The position numbers and the translations under genes were made by a program. Shown here piece after piece: positions 38,467 to 46,650 of a DNA stretch of 46,751 bases. Position 1 is the stretch's first letter. Every line of letters begins with the position of its first letter. The notes below the pieces were generated by a model. That model had not been told where the DNA came from. It worked only from the letters and a program-made list of their open reading frames with translations, and searched no databases. Source of the DNA: Acidobacteriota bacterium (lineage in GTDB: Bacteria; Acidobacteriota; Terriglobia; Acidiferrales; UBA7541); assembly GCA_003154775.1 (NCBI GenBank), contig PMES01000065.1, positions 9,195 to 55,945 of the forward strand, in the 5' to 3' direction.

Positions 38467-38537
38467 GAGGATGTGTAGCCGGTAACGGTGAAGGGAGCTT
38501 GATGCAAACCTAAACCCGTTGGGCACCCGCCGATGGG

Positions 38538-41234
38538 TTACGATTGGTCGCTTCCCTTGTATTCCTTAAATCCGTCGAGTAGCTGTCCAAATGAAGCTGG
38601 CTTGTATCTTTCAAAGCTCTCCTGGTCCACATAAACGAAATCGTATTTGACCACAGCCTGTACTCGATTGATGTCTTCGCACCACTGACGCAGCCTCTCC
38701 ATTTTTAGCGGCACGTCCAAATCTTCCAGTCCCTTGGTTTCGACGACAACAATCCGCCTGCCGCCCAGCTTGACCAGAAAATCCGGATAGTAGTTCGAGA
38801 TGTCGCCGTTCGCATTTACATAGTCCAGCTTAAAATGCACAGCGAAATAATTCTTCGCGTAGGACACCACATCGTCACAGCTCTCTAAGAACTGCGCGAA
38901 CAACAACTCAAAATGGCTGTCGCCGAGGATTCGGTTGAACACGCTCTTTTTCGGAACGAGATAGCCCTGTTCCTTGGCAACAAAGGGCCGAGTTTGCCGG
39001 AGCTTGATAGTGTCGCGAATTTCGGCGTCGCCCTTTTGCCGCACGGTGAGAGCGTTGATCCCCCTCTTGAACGTTTCTAGCAGAGTTTTAGTGGCTGCCG
39101 GTTCCGAGAGATTACGAAGCGTGTTGGGGTCCTCAAGTTGCACCGGGCGGTCAAACAAATCGGCTTGCACAAAGGACTTCACTTTGCCGTACAGCACATC
39201 GTAGCCACTCACCAGCCTCAAGTCCTTCATCATGGTCTGCGCGAAGTAGCCGATCACACTGCGGTAATCGGCAATTCCTGCCGTGTCGAGAATTGTCGTG
39301 TGCGTAATCTCACCCGTAGTGATGTCCTTGAAGACGATCTCCCGCTGCTGCTCTTCACTGAATTGCAGGTAAGCCACACGCTGATGCCCTAAAGCGGTCA
39401 CGTCCAGGTCGGCCAGATTCTTGTATTCGCGATAGACCCGCGGCGTCAGCAGCGGGATCTCGATATCCAAGGCCTCGATGTCTTTCTTGTCGTTTTCCTT
39501 ATCGATCTCCACTACCAGCGGAGTTTTTGGCTGCGTTCCTTCGCCCATCGGCTTGCGTTCCAGCACCACCCCTTCCGCCTGAATGGAATCCACGAAATCC
39601 ATGAACGCATCCGTGCCGACCACGCTGACGTACTCTTCTCCACCTCTGGGATACATTGTACGCAAACCGCGCCCCAAAGTTTGCTCGGGCAGGATGTTGC
39701 TCTTCGACGAATAAGCGCGCAAACCCACAATGGTGGTGACATTGCGCACGTCCCAGCCTTCCTTCAGCACCATAACGGAAATAATGGCTTTAAAGGGACT
39801 CTCCCACCCATCAATTGCGTTGGCTTGCTTGCGCAATTTATCCAGTTCTTCCTTGCCCTTGCCAGACGTTGATTCGGATATTTCGCCGTTGCTCTTCGTA
39901 TGAATCACCAGAACGGCGTCTTTTAAATCGGGATAGTTGCCCTCCAAATACACTGCCACATCGTCGCAATTGCGCGTGTCATCGGTCATCACGAACAGAA
40001 TGGCCTTCTTACCTAGCTTTTCATGTTCGGCGTAAGCCTTGCGCCACTCGATCACCCCCAGGTGTATGTAATCCTCATATTTTTCCGTGAACTTCGCGCT
40101 CTGGCGCTCCACTAGCTTGGCGCGGCTGGCCGCATCGGGCAGCACGGGATGTTTCACCACATTTTGCGAAATGGCTTCCACCAGCGGGTAATCCGCTACG
40201 GTCTGCACAAAAATCGCGCCATTGTCGTGCTTGGGAGTGGCGGTAACATCCACCTGCAAGGAAAGCTCGGCGCCTTTCTGTTTCAGGCGGTTGTGGATGT
40301 CCTCAATGGATTTGAACCAGGCCATGTTGGGATCGTGGATGTGGTGCGCTTCGTCGTTCAAAACCATCAGTTCGTCAATGTCGCGCACGATCATCCCCAG
40401 GTCCACCTTGGAGTCCGTGGTCGCGCCGCTGGGCCGCTTCCCCAGGAAATAGTCCATGGTGTCTTCGTCGTCCGGCGAAGCGGGAATGTCGTCGCCGGCG
40501 TACACGCGGTGAATGTTGGTCAGAAAAATGTTGCCCGTTGGCTGCGTGATGCGCACCTGATCTTGCACATGCAACGTTAGCTGAAAATCTTCGCGCCAGT
40601 TGCGCCCATCCACGCCGTCATCGGGCAAGACGGGGTCGTCTTTCAGGAAAATCCGCAAACCCTGAAAATCCTTATAGATGCGATCCAATACGATGATGTT
40701 GGGGGCGATCACCAGGAAATTGCGCGACAGCCCGGACTCTGCTTCGTACAGCTTGTGAAAGAAACTCCAAGCCAAGACCAAACTCAATACCTTTGTCTTA
40801 CCCGTACCCGTGGCCATTTTCACCACAAACCGCCGCCACGTCTCGTCAAACATCCCTGCGGACACCGCCCCGGAACTATCAAAGCGCATCAGGTCAAATT
40901 TGTCCTTCACCTCGACCACGTCATAGAGGTAGATGATGGTTTCCAGGGCCTCGCGTTGCGCGAAGTAATACTGAAACTCGGCCATCGTGCCGTCTGCCTT
41001 GGGCATCAGGTGGGGCGTCCTAAACCACCAGTTCAGCAGGCTCTTGCTGGTATCCGTCGCTCCGGCATAGCCGATGTCCCGCCATTCCTTCACCTTTTTG
41101 CGGAGTTCGGGAACCAGCGGCGGCATCAGCTTGTCCGAAGTAGACTCCCTCAAGGCTTCATCCGCAGGGAACCAGCGCACCGCGGGATCGAGGATAGCGA
41201 AGGGCGATTCGGGGAAGTTGGGATGGATGGCCAT
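38538..41234 (-). CDS. res: Type III restriction enzyme Res subunit (helicase-nuclease)
   Basis: An 898-residue Res subunit. It translocates or diffuses on DNA after ATP binding and cuts when two unmethylated sites are head to head. Superfamily 2 helicase motifs are present: Walker A ATGTGKT (141-147), DEAH (294-297), VTATPK and QTLGRGLR. The C-terminal nuclease has PD (817-818) and ExK (E832, K834) in the order of a PD-(D/E)xK fold. ATG 41234 shares one base with the mod stop (TAATG), so translation is coupled. The frame is open 53 codons further into mod, which is not a plausible start. No disruption is seen. Confidence 0.95.
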   Translation of the reverse strand: MAIHPNFPESPFAILDPAVRWFPADEALRESTSDKLMPPLVPELRKKVKEWRDIGYAGATDTSKSLLNWWFRTPHLMPKADGTMAEFQYYFAQREALETIIYLYDVVEVKDKFDLMRFDSSGAVSAGMFDETWRRFVVKMATGTGKTKVLSLVLAWSFFHKLYEAESGLSRNFLVIAPNIIVLDRIYKDFQGLRIFLKDDPVLPDDGVDGRNWREDFQLTLHVQDQVRITQPTGNIFLTNIHRVYAGDDIPASPDDEDTMDYFLGKRPSGATTDSKVDLGMIVRDIDELMVLNDEAHHIHDPNMAWFKSIEDIHNRLKQKGAELSLQVDVTATPKHDNGAIFVQTVADYPLVEAISQNVVKHPVLPDAASRAKLVERQSAKFTEKYEDYIHLGVIEWRKAYAEHEKLGKKAILFVMTDDTRNCDDVAVYLEGNYPDLKDAVLVIHTKSNGEISESTSGKGKEELDKLRKQANAIDGWESPFKAIISVMVLKEGWDVRNVTTIVGLRAYSSKSNILPEQTLGRGLRTMYPRGGEEYVSVVGTDAFMDFVDSIQAEGVVLERKPMGEGTQPKTPLVVEIDKENDKKDIEALDIEIPLLTPRVYREYKNLADLDVTALGHQRVAYLQFSEEQQREIVFKDITTGEITHTTILDTAGIADYRSVIGYFAQTMMKDLRLVSGYDVLYGKVKSFVQADLFDRPVQLEDPNTLRNLSEPAATKTLLETFKRGINALTVRQKGDAEIRDTIKLRQTRPFVAKEQGYLVPKKSVFNRILGDSHFELLFAQFLESCDDVVSYAKNYFAVHFKLDYVNANGDISNYYPDFLVKLGGRRIVVVETKGLEDLDVPLKMERLRQWCEDINRVQAVVKYDFVYVDQESFERYKPASFGQLLDGFKEYKGSDQS

Positions 41235-43543
41235 TATTTCTTGCCTCCCACGGCCACCTCGACAATCGTCATGGTGTCGTTGCCGAAGATATCCACCACC
41301 TTGACGGCCAGCTTGCGGCGGCCCGGTGTGCATTCGTGATAGACGCTCGTCAGTTCCAGCGAACGGTCTTTCTTGGTGCGAAAGGACTGCCACTCGTTCT
41401 CGAAGATGTAATCGCCCGTCCAGACTTCCTCGTATTCATCGAGGCGCATCTGCGGGGGCTCAAGCCCGGCGATGGAGGCTTGTCCGGGCGGCAATTTCTG
41501 GACGCGAATGATTTCGCGCTTGTTCTCGAAATTGAAATCCACGGCCCAATAGTCTATCCAGTCGGTCCATTTCTTGGTGAGGCGTTCGCGGGTAACGATG
41601 CCGTTTTTGTCCTTGCTGACCTTCACGATCTGGCCCTTTTCGGCCACGATCTTGCTGGATTTCTCTTTCAGAGAGGCTTCGGCGGCGGCAATGGAATCCT
41701 GGGAATAGAAGACGGAGAAGTCGGTTAGCTCGACGGCCACGCTGTTTTTCTTGACGTGCGGCTTGACCTCGATTGCCGCGACATCATGAAAGACCACCTG
41801 GTTTTTCTCGACCGCGCGCTTGTCGAATACCTCGGCGGGGATGTACTTGGGGGCGATGTCAATGCCTTTGGCGCGCGCCTCGTCCAGCACGTTGGGGAAG
41901 AGGCCCATCTCGAACTCAAAGCCGAGGATGTCCACGCGGGTGATGTGCTTCTGGCGGCATTCCAGGATGATTTCTTCGACGTAGAGGCGCGTCACGGGGA
42001 GATTGACCGGCCCGACCGACACGAGCCGCCCGGCCTTTTTGCCTTGGAAGGTCTTGAAGCCGTCGGTCTTTTCGGCGCGATAGGCGCGCAGGATTAAGTC
42101 GAGGAATTCGGCTTCCTTTTGCTCGAGCTGCTTTTGCTGTTCTGCTTCGCGTAAGTTTGGGTTCACGCCGATGTAGTGCTGACGTTCGTATTTGCCGAGG
42201 TTGAGGATTTCAAAGGCGCGGTAGTCCTTGCCCTCAGCTTTCAACTCCCGCTGCACGCCGATCAGCCGCTTGCGTGTGGTGTGGATAGCGAACTTGCCGA
42301 GGTCGCTGACGATCCATTTGCGGCCTAGCTTTTCAGCGGCCGCAGCGGTGGTACCCGAGCCGCCGAAGAAATCGGCTACGAGGTCGGCTTCATTAGATGA
42401 CGCTTTAATGATGCGCTCAAGCAGGGCTTCAGGTTTTTGGGTAGGGTAGTCGACGCGCTCGTCCGCCACAGGATTGACGGCGGGAATATCTGTCCAAAGA
42501 TCTTGAAGTTTGATTCCCTCCATCTCCTCCAAATACTGTTTGTACTGGATTCTGCCAGTCTTTTCTTTGGGGAAAATCAGACGGCCCTGTTTGTCCAATT
42601 CTTCCATCTTTGCGCGGGTCCATTTGTAACCATTGGAATGCGGTAGGAATCCCTTGTATTCGTAATAGAGATTAGGCCGAACGCCCGGGTTGCCCGTTGG
42701 TATCGGAATGTACATTCGGCCATCTTCATCCTTCCGGGCTCTCTGAAGATACTTTTCCTCATACGCGTGATACTGCATATTGAACGTGTATTTCGCCGTT
42801 CTTGCGTACCAGTAGACCGTATCGTGCAAGACTCCACACTGCTTGCTCGATAGCCCGGTTGACGTCGAGCGCTTCCAGATTATTTCATTGATGAACAAGT
42901 CTTTTCCAAACACCTCATCCAAAACCAAGCGAAAAAACGCGCTTACCCGCCAATCGCAATGCACATAGATACTCCCGTCCTCGGCTAGCAAGTCCCGCAT
43001 CAGCACCAGCCGTTCGTAGATCATGGCAATGAAGGAATCCGCGCCCTGGCCCCAAGTGTCGCGGTAGGCGATTTCTTCTAGGATGTTGGGCTTCTTCGTG
43101 AACGTGTCGCCGCCGATCTCGATGTCCATGCTGAAATCGGCGCCAACGTCAAAGGGAGGGTCAATGTAGATGAGCTTGATGCCGCCCTGCTTCTCGATTT
43201 CCTCGCGGAGCGGGCCGTTCTTTAGCGAGGAGAGAATCAGCTTGTTGTCGCCCCAGATAAGCTTGTTGGTCCAGCCCTTGAGCTGGCGTCCGCGTGCGTC
43301 CGTGGCGAACATCTCGGTTTGCAGCGCGGTCTCTTCGGGTTTCTCGGCGCGCGGCTCGTCCACCTGCTCGATCACCTGAAAAGGCAGGACCACATTGCAG
43401 ACTTCATTGGTTTTGCCATTCCAGACGAGTTCGACTTCGCGCTTGTCCTCGAAGAGGAGAAAGCGGTACTTGTCCGGCAGGGGTTTGTCGGCCTCCAGGA
43501 AGCGGATGATTTCCTGTTTTTCTTGTTCCGTTATTTGCGCCAT
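41234..43543 (-). CDS. mod: Type III DNA methyltransferase Mod subunit
   Basis: A 769-residue N6-adenine methyltransferase that also gives the system its site specificity. Motif IV is DPPF (128-131) and motif I is FFGGSGTT (392-399), the beta-class order. The region between them (about 200-350) is the target-recognition domain. The C-terminal ~320 residues extend beyond the methylase core. AGAGGAT precedes the ATG. Its stop overlaps the res start by one base. Mod alone can methylate; Mod2Res forms the restriction complex. No simple-repeat tract suggesting phase variation is visible in the gene. Confidence 0.95.
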   Translation of the reverse strand: MAQITEQEKQEIIRFLEADKPLPDKYRFLLFEDKREVELVWNGKTNEVCNVVLPFQVIEQVDEPRAEKPEETALQTEMFATDARGRQLKGWTNKLIWGDNKLILSSLKNGPLREEIEKQGGIKLIYIDPPFDVGADFSMDIEIGGDTFTKKPNILEEIAYRDTWGQGADSFIAMIYERLVLMRDLLAEDGSIYVHCDWRVSAFFRLVLDEVFGKDLFINEIIWKRSTSTGLSSKQCGVLHDTVYWYARTAKYTFNMQYHAYEEKYLQRARKDEDGRMYIPIPTGNPGVRPNLYYEYKGFLPHSNGYKWTRAKMEELDKQGRLIFPKEKTGRIQYKQYLEEMEGIKLQDLWTDIPAVNPVADERVDYPTQKPEALLERIIKASSNEADLVADFFGGSGTTAAAAEKLGRKWIVSDLGKFAIHTTRKRLIGVQRELKAEGKDYRAFEILNLGKYERQHYIGVNPNLREAEQQKQLEQKEAEFLDLILRAYRAEKTDGFKTFQGKKAGRLVSVGPVNLPVTRLYVEEIILECRQKHITRVDILGFEFEMGLFPNVLDEARAKGIDIAPKYIPAEVFDKRAVEKNQVVFHDVAAIEVKPHVKKNSVAVELTDFSVFYSQDSIAAAEASLKEKSSKIVAEKGQIVKVSKDKNGIVTRERLTKKWTDWIDYWAVDFNFENKREIIRVQKLPPGQASIAGLEPPQMRLDEYEEVWTGDYIFENEWQSFRTKKDRSLELTSVYHECTPGRRKLAVKVVDIFGNDTMTIVEVAVGGKK

Positions 43544-43642
43544 ATCCTCTTCTTCCGGTCGCGGGGAGGCGGACGTTCGAGCAACGACTTGGACCTCTCG
43601 CCGCTATGGCCAGCCCGGTGGTTGATTGCAAGTAACGTGTGA

Positions 43643-43966
43643 TTCTATATCACTGTTACCGGTTCGGAAAAGGCCATGCAGCTTATTAAGGGTGGAAGCT
43701 CCCATGAAATCCACCAGAAACGCGCAAGTCGGATGGAGATCTGGCAAGCGGGTTTCCATGAGGCCACGATCCGTGACACCGCTGATTACCTCTCCAGAGT
43801 CCGCTACATCCATGTGAATCCAGTGGCGGCGGGGTTTGTCGATAGGGCCGAGGAATGGCGGTGGGGATCAGCCGGCGGACAATTTACATTGGATCCGATT
43901 CCTCAGGGGCTAAAGCCCAAGGAGAGCCAGGCACCTAATGTCGGAGCTAAAGCTCCGACCCCCTAA
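43643..43966 (+). pseudogene. REP-associated tyrosine transposase (RAYT) C-terminal remnant
   Basis: Frame opens after a TGA at 43640; ATG 43676 is internal. The readable part, EKAMQLIKGGSSHEIHQKRA to YIHVNPVAAGFVDRAEEWRW, is the C-terminal half of a Y1/TnpA_REP transposase. The N-terminal HUH domain is missing, so it cannot be active. The end of the frame runs into a GTCGGAGCT palindrome, the kind of REP these enzymes mobilise. It lies directly upstream of mod, in the opposite direction. Confidence 0.8.
43940..43959. repeat. GTCGGAGCT palindrome (REP-like), copy 2
   Basis: GTCGGAGCT and AGCTCCGAC around AA at the end of the RAYT remnant; inverted counterpart at 36996-37015. Confidence 0.78.
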
Positions 43967-43968
43967 CG

Positions 43969-44006
43969 GAAACTGCGCCGACCCCTAGCAGAAACTGCGC
44001 CGACCC
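43969..44006. repeat. Tandem GAAACTGCGCCGACCC repeat
   Basis: GAAACTGCGCCGACCC occurs at 43969-43984 and 43991-44006, period 22, directly before palindrome copy 3. Confidence 0.8.
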
Positions 44007-44009
44007 TTT

Positions 44010-44031
44010 GTGCCAGTTTCGAGATTAGTAC
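44010..44031. repeat. GTAC-armed palindrome, copy 3 (inverted)
   Basis: A degenerate copy (AGTTTCGAGATT core with a GTAC right arm), inverted relative to copy 2, so the two bracket the R-M operon. Confidence 0.65.
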
Positions 44032-44044
44032 CTCACAGTGTCTA

Positions 44045-44073
44045 TTGACAAGTAGTACATAGTGTGATACGAT
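44045..44073 (+). promoter_or_regulatory. Strong promoter pointing right out of the R-M island
   Basis: TTGACA (44045-44050), a 17-base spacer and TACGAT (44068-44073), 13 bases after palindrome copy 3. It mirrors the promoter at 38402-38430. No gene is recognised downstream. Confidence 0.62.
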
Positions 44074-44268
44074 GCGTTGTGAATACTCGGCATAAGCCTG
44101 CCCGCGCTGGGGAGAAAGAATCTGGGATGTTTTTGTTTTGGGGCGGCTTTACGCCGGGACTGAAGTCCCGGCCTCCTAAAGAGGAAGAAAGAGCCCTCTG
44201 CACCGACAGTGCGCATCCATATCAAAACAAAGGGTTTGCAAATCAAAACCGTGAGTTTTTAAGTCCCT

Positions 44269-44352
44269 TGTTTTCACATACTTGCGCATACTCGCGCCTA
44301 CAACCCCTTTGTTTTGACATGCTTCACAAAAACACCCGGGGGGAGGGGGTTA
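44269..44352. repeat. Inverted counterpart of blocks A/B, block C
   Basis: Read on the minus strand: a C-rich tract, TGTTTTTGTGAAGCATGTCA, then AACAAAGGGGTTG and a second AAAACAAGGGACTTA unit. This is the layout of blocks A and B in opposite orientation. The gene-free stretch runs from 43967 to 44851. Confidence 0.6.
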
Positions 44353-44490
44353 CTCTGGTGACAAAAGCAGCGGCGAGTGGCGAGCAAGAGGCGAGGAGGC
44401 AGGAGAAAAGCGGCCAGTGACCGGCGATCAGCGACCAGTTATCAGCGACCAGTGATCAGGGACCGGCGACCAGCGAGCAAGAGGCGAGAG
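44350..44490. repeat. Degenerate GACCAGTGATCAG short tandem repeats
   Basis: Loosely repeated GACCAG, GATCAG and GCGAGCAAGAGGCGAG units. No gene is supported. Confidence 0.6.
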
Positions 44491-44496
44491 AAAAGC

Positions 44497-44573
44497 AGAT
44501 CCCTCCACTTCGCAGCCCGACACGCCACAATTCGGCGCGGAGGAAAAAATCGGGCCGCTCCGGTCGGGATGAC
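44497..44573. repeat. GTCATCCC-GGATCCCTC dispersed repeat, copy 3 (inverted)
   Basis: Begins AGATCCCTCC and ends GGGATGAC; a more diverged copy in the opposite orientation to 34202-34282 and 36120-36200. Confidence 0.65.
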
Positions 44574-44587
44574 AACTGGGGGGAGGC

Positions 44588-44851
44588 GGGATGACGGCAA
44601 GGAGAATAGTGAACGGCGGGGGGCCATTCTCACGAACTGACCTGGGAACGTCATTCGCCTGAATGGCGGATGGAAGGAAGGCAAGGACGCCAATCGGGAG
44701 ATTGGCGTTCCCGGGGGGGAGAAAGGGATGACGGCAAGGAGAATAGTGAACGGCGGGGGCCGTTTTCACGAACTGACCTGGGAACGCCATTCTCCTGAAT
44801 GGCGGGTTGAAGGACGGCAAGGACGCCAATCGGGAGATTGGCGTTCCCGGG
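44588..44851. repeat. Two ~127-bp direct repeats with paired hairpins
   Basis: Copies at 44588-44715 and 44725-44851 (period 137) differ at a few positions. Each begins GGGATGACGGCAAGGAGAAT and ends GGCGTTCCCGGG and contains two hairpins (CGCCATTC/GAATGGCG and CGCCAATC/GATTGGCG). The second copy ends exactly at the desaturase remnant's stop codon. Confidence 0.85.
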
Positions 44852-45106
44852 TTAAGCGGCGGCGGCGAGGGCCTGGCCTTCGGCGAGGACGTGCTCTGGA
44901 ACTTTGCGGAGTTCGCGCACGATGCGGAACCAGGAAAGCACTTTCAGCGCGTAGAAGGTGATGTCCACTTCCCACCAGTAAAAGCCCTGGCGCGCGGAGG
45001 CCATGTAGTGGTGATGATTGTTGTGCCAGCCTTCGCCGAGCGTGACGAGCGCGAGCATCCAGTTGTTCTTGCTGGTGTCTGTAGGGACCAAGCAGATGCG
45101 CGGCAT
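44852..45106 (-). pseudogene. Acyl-CoA desaturase C-terminal remnant
   Basis: The 84-residue frame carries the end of a membrane fatty-acid desaturase: DTSKNNWMLALVTLGEGWHN, the third histidine box HNNHHH, and the C-terminal helix YALKVLSWFRIVRELRKVPE. The first two histidine boxes and all membrane helices are absent, and the sequence upstream of LVPTDTSKNN does not continue the family. ATG 45106 is therefore probably accidental. Function is lost. Confidence 0.85.
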
Positions 45107-45198
45107 GGAAGTGCGGCGAGAGAAACGGGGAAGATAGGAACAGGGCGGAGGGATGTGCTATCGTCGCAGGGAAAGAGAAAGAGCGCGGAGGAGAAGGC

Positions 45199-45474
45199 AT
45201 GGCGGAACGCCCGGTGTTGGTCGGCTTGATTCCTCAGGTGGTGGTTCTGGATCCCGGCGACCAGGTGAGCTGGATATCCGACGCGGGCAATTTGCGCGTG
45301 GAGTTTGACAGCAACCGCTGCCCGTTTTCATCGAACATTTTTCAGGCGCCGATGGGCATGCGCCTGCTGAGCGGGCCGCCCGTGGTGGGAACAAAGACGG
45401 GCAGCTACAAATACAAGCTGTGGCTGAACGAACAGATGGTGGGCCGCGGCGAAGTGATCCTGCGCGACAGATAA
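45199..45474 (+). CDS. Small cupredoxin-like hypothetical protein, 91 aa
   Basis: MAERPVLVGLIPQVVVLDPG then DQVSWISDAGNLRVEFDSNRC and GSYKYKLWLNEQMVGRGEVI suggest a small beta-sandwich similar in outline to plastocyanin-like folds. It lacks a signal peptide and the full His-Cys-His-Met copper set, so copper binding is doubtful. GGAGGAG lies six bases before the ATG. Confidence 0.75.
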   Translation: MAERPVLVGLIPQVVVLDPGDQVSWISDAGNLRVEFDSNRCPFSSNIFQAPMGMRLLSGPPVVGTKTGSYKYKLWLNEQMVGRGEVILRDR

Positions 45475-45580
45475 GAAACGGCAGCGCGTACGACACGCTC
45501 CCGCTCCCGCCGATGCGATCAATTCATCGAATATTCCCTTGGAGTTTTCCCTGCGAAAAACGGAGCGTTGCAAGCGGGAG

Positions 45581-46000
45581 CTAATTCTTCCCGGCAGCGC
45601 GATAGCCGGCCTTGATGGCGTCGGCTTCCGACATGTATTTGCCTTGCTTGGTCTTGCCGTAGTAGCGCGTGCCGGGCTTGTGATAGATGCCGGAATCCGT
45701 ATTGACCCAGACCATGCCAGTGCTGTTCGCGGGACGAGTTTGCTGCGTGGCGGCGGGCTTGGAAGCAGCGGGAGTGCTAGCGGCTGGAGTGCTGGCCGGA
45801 GCAGGCTTCGCGGCAGGCGTGCTAGCTGGAGCGGGCTTAGCGGCGGACGTCTGTTTGGACTCGGAAGATTTCTTGGTGGAACTGGAATCGGTTTGGTCCC
45901 CGGACTGTTGAGCGGCCGCAGCGCGCAGGGTGAGCGTCCCAGCGAATAGGAACAGCGCCGACAACAAAGCGAGATAGGAGGCAATGCGCGTACGATTCAT
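45581..46000 (-). CDS. Secreted protein with PAPAST-repeat linker, 139 aa
   Basis: From ATG 46000 it has a signal peptide (MNRTRIASYLALLSALFLFA), a linker of repeated KPAPASTPAA units (about residues 50-85), and a compact C-terminal domain (MVWVNTDSGIYHKPGTRYYG, then KTKQGKYMSEADAIKAGYRA). The domain resembles a short nuclease- or adaptor-associated module seen fused to many secreted proteins, without a known role. The Pro/Ala linker could span the periplasm or a cell-wall layer. Confidence 0.78.
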   Translation of the reverse strand: MNRTRIASYLALLSALFLFAGTLTLRAAAAQQSGDQTDSSSTKKSSESKQTSAAKPAPASTPAAKPAPASTPAASTPAASKPAATQQTRPANSTGMVWVNTDSGIYHKPGTRYYGKTKQGKYMSEADAIKAGYRAAGKN

Positions 46001-46212
46001 TTCTGGAAGTCCTTTCACCCGGAGCGGGTCAGGCTCCTTGGCCGGCCTACGGACGCGGCGCGCTGAGGGCGCAGAGCAGGGGGCCTGGAACGGACGCATC
46101 GCGGGTACTCTGCAGTGGACTTAACACATAATGTAATAGAACGTAAGGGAAGTCAAGAAATCATAAGAATCAGTCGATGCGACCAAACGGGCGGGGGTAA
46201 TGAAGTGCGGGG

Positions 46213-46650
46213 TCAGTCGCCGGCGGGCTGGACGCGGGCAAATTCGACGGCTTCGGCAAAACCGCGGCGAATAGGCCCAAGGACGAAGGCCGGGACATCG
46301 CGTTCAGGCTCGACGGAGAGGTTGGCGGCTTTGCGGGGAAATTCGTTGCGGCGGTCCAGGTGGAGACTCGCTTCCTTGAGGAACTCGGCGGAGAAGCCCA
46401 GGTCTTCGGCGCGGTCCACGCCCCAGAACCAGAGTTTCTCTTCATGGCGCTGAAGGAAATGGAGGGACTCCTCGAGCTTCTTCATGGCGCGGTCGAAGGA
46501 GGAAGCCAGAAAGAAGACCGCCAGGGTCCAGGCGTGCCGGGGGTACAGGACGCGGATGCGCACGCAGTATTTGCCGGTTTGATTCTTCTCAATGCTGCAA
46601 CGGTAGTCGTTGCGGATGCTGGACGAGCGAGGTGGCATGGTTTTTTTCAT
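46213..46650 (-). CDS. Hypothetical cytosolic protein, 145 aa
   Basis: Contains YRCSIEKNQTGKYCVRIRVL, a helical part (FDRAMKKLEESLHFLQRHEE) and LWFWGVDRAEDLGFSAEFLK. No signal peptide, membrane segment or catalytic motif is visible. Two ATGs (46650 and 46638) are possible starts, both with weak ribosome-binding sites. Nothing further is seen up to the window end. Confidence 0.7.
   Translation of the reverse strand: MKKTMPPRSSSIRNDYRCSIEKNQTGKYCVRIRVLYPRHAWTLAVFFLASSFDRAMKKLEESLHFLQRHEEKLWFWGVDRAEDLGFSAEFLKEASLHLDRRNEFPRKAANLSVEPERDVPAFVLGPIRRGFAEAVEFARVQPAGD

Noticed and set aside
41326-41511. Frame beginning MCIRDR, resembling adapter-derived artefact peptides
   Set aside because: The DNA is not transposase adapter sequence; it is simply the complement of the mod gene.
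38178-44352. Prophage or integrative element with integrase
   Set aside because: No integrase, recombinase, structural phage gene or tRNA attachment site is present; only repeats and a RAYT fragment.
44064-44420. 118-aa plus-strand ORF
   Set aside because: Its start lies inside the predicted -10 region and the frame is a chance reading through several repeats.
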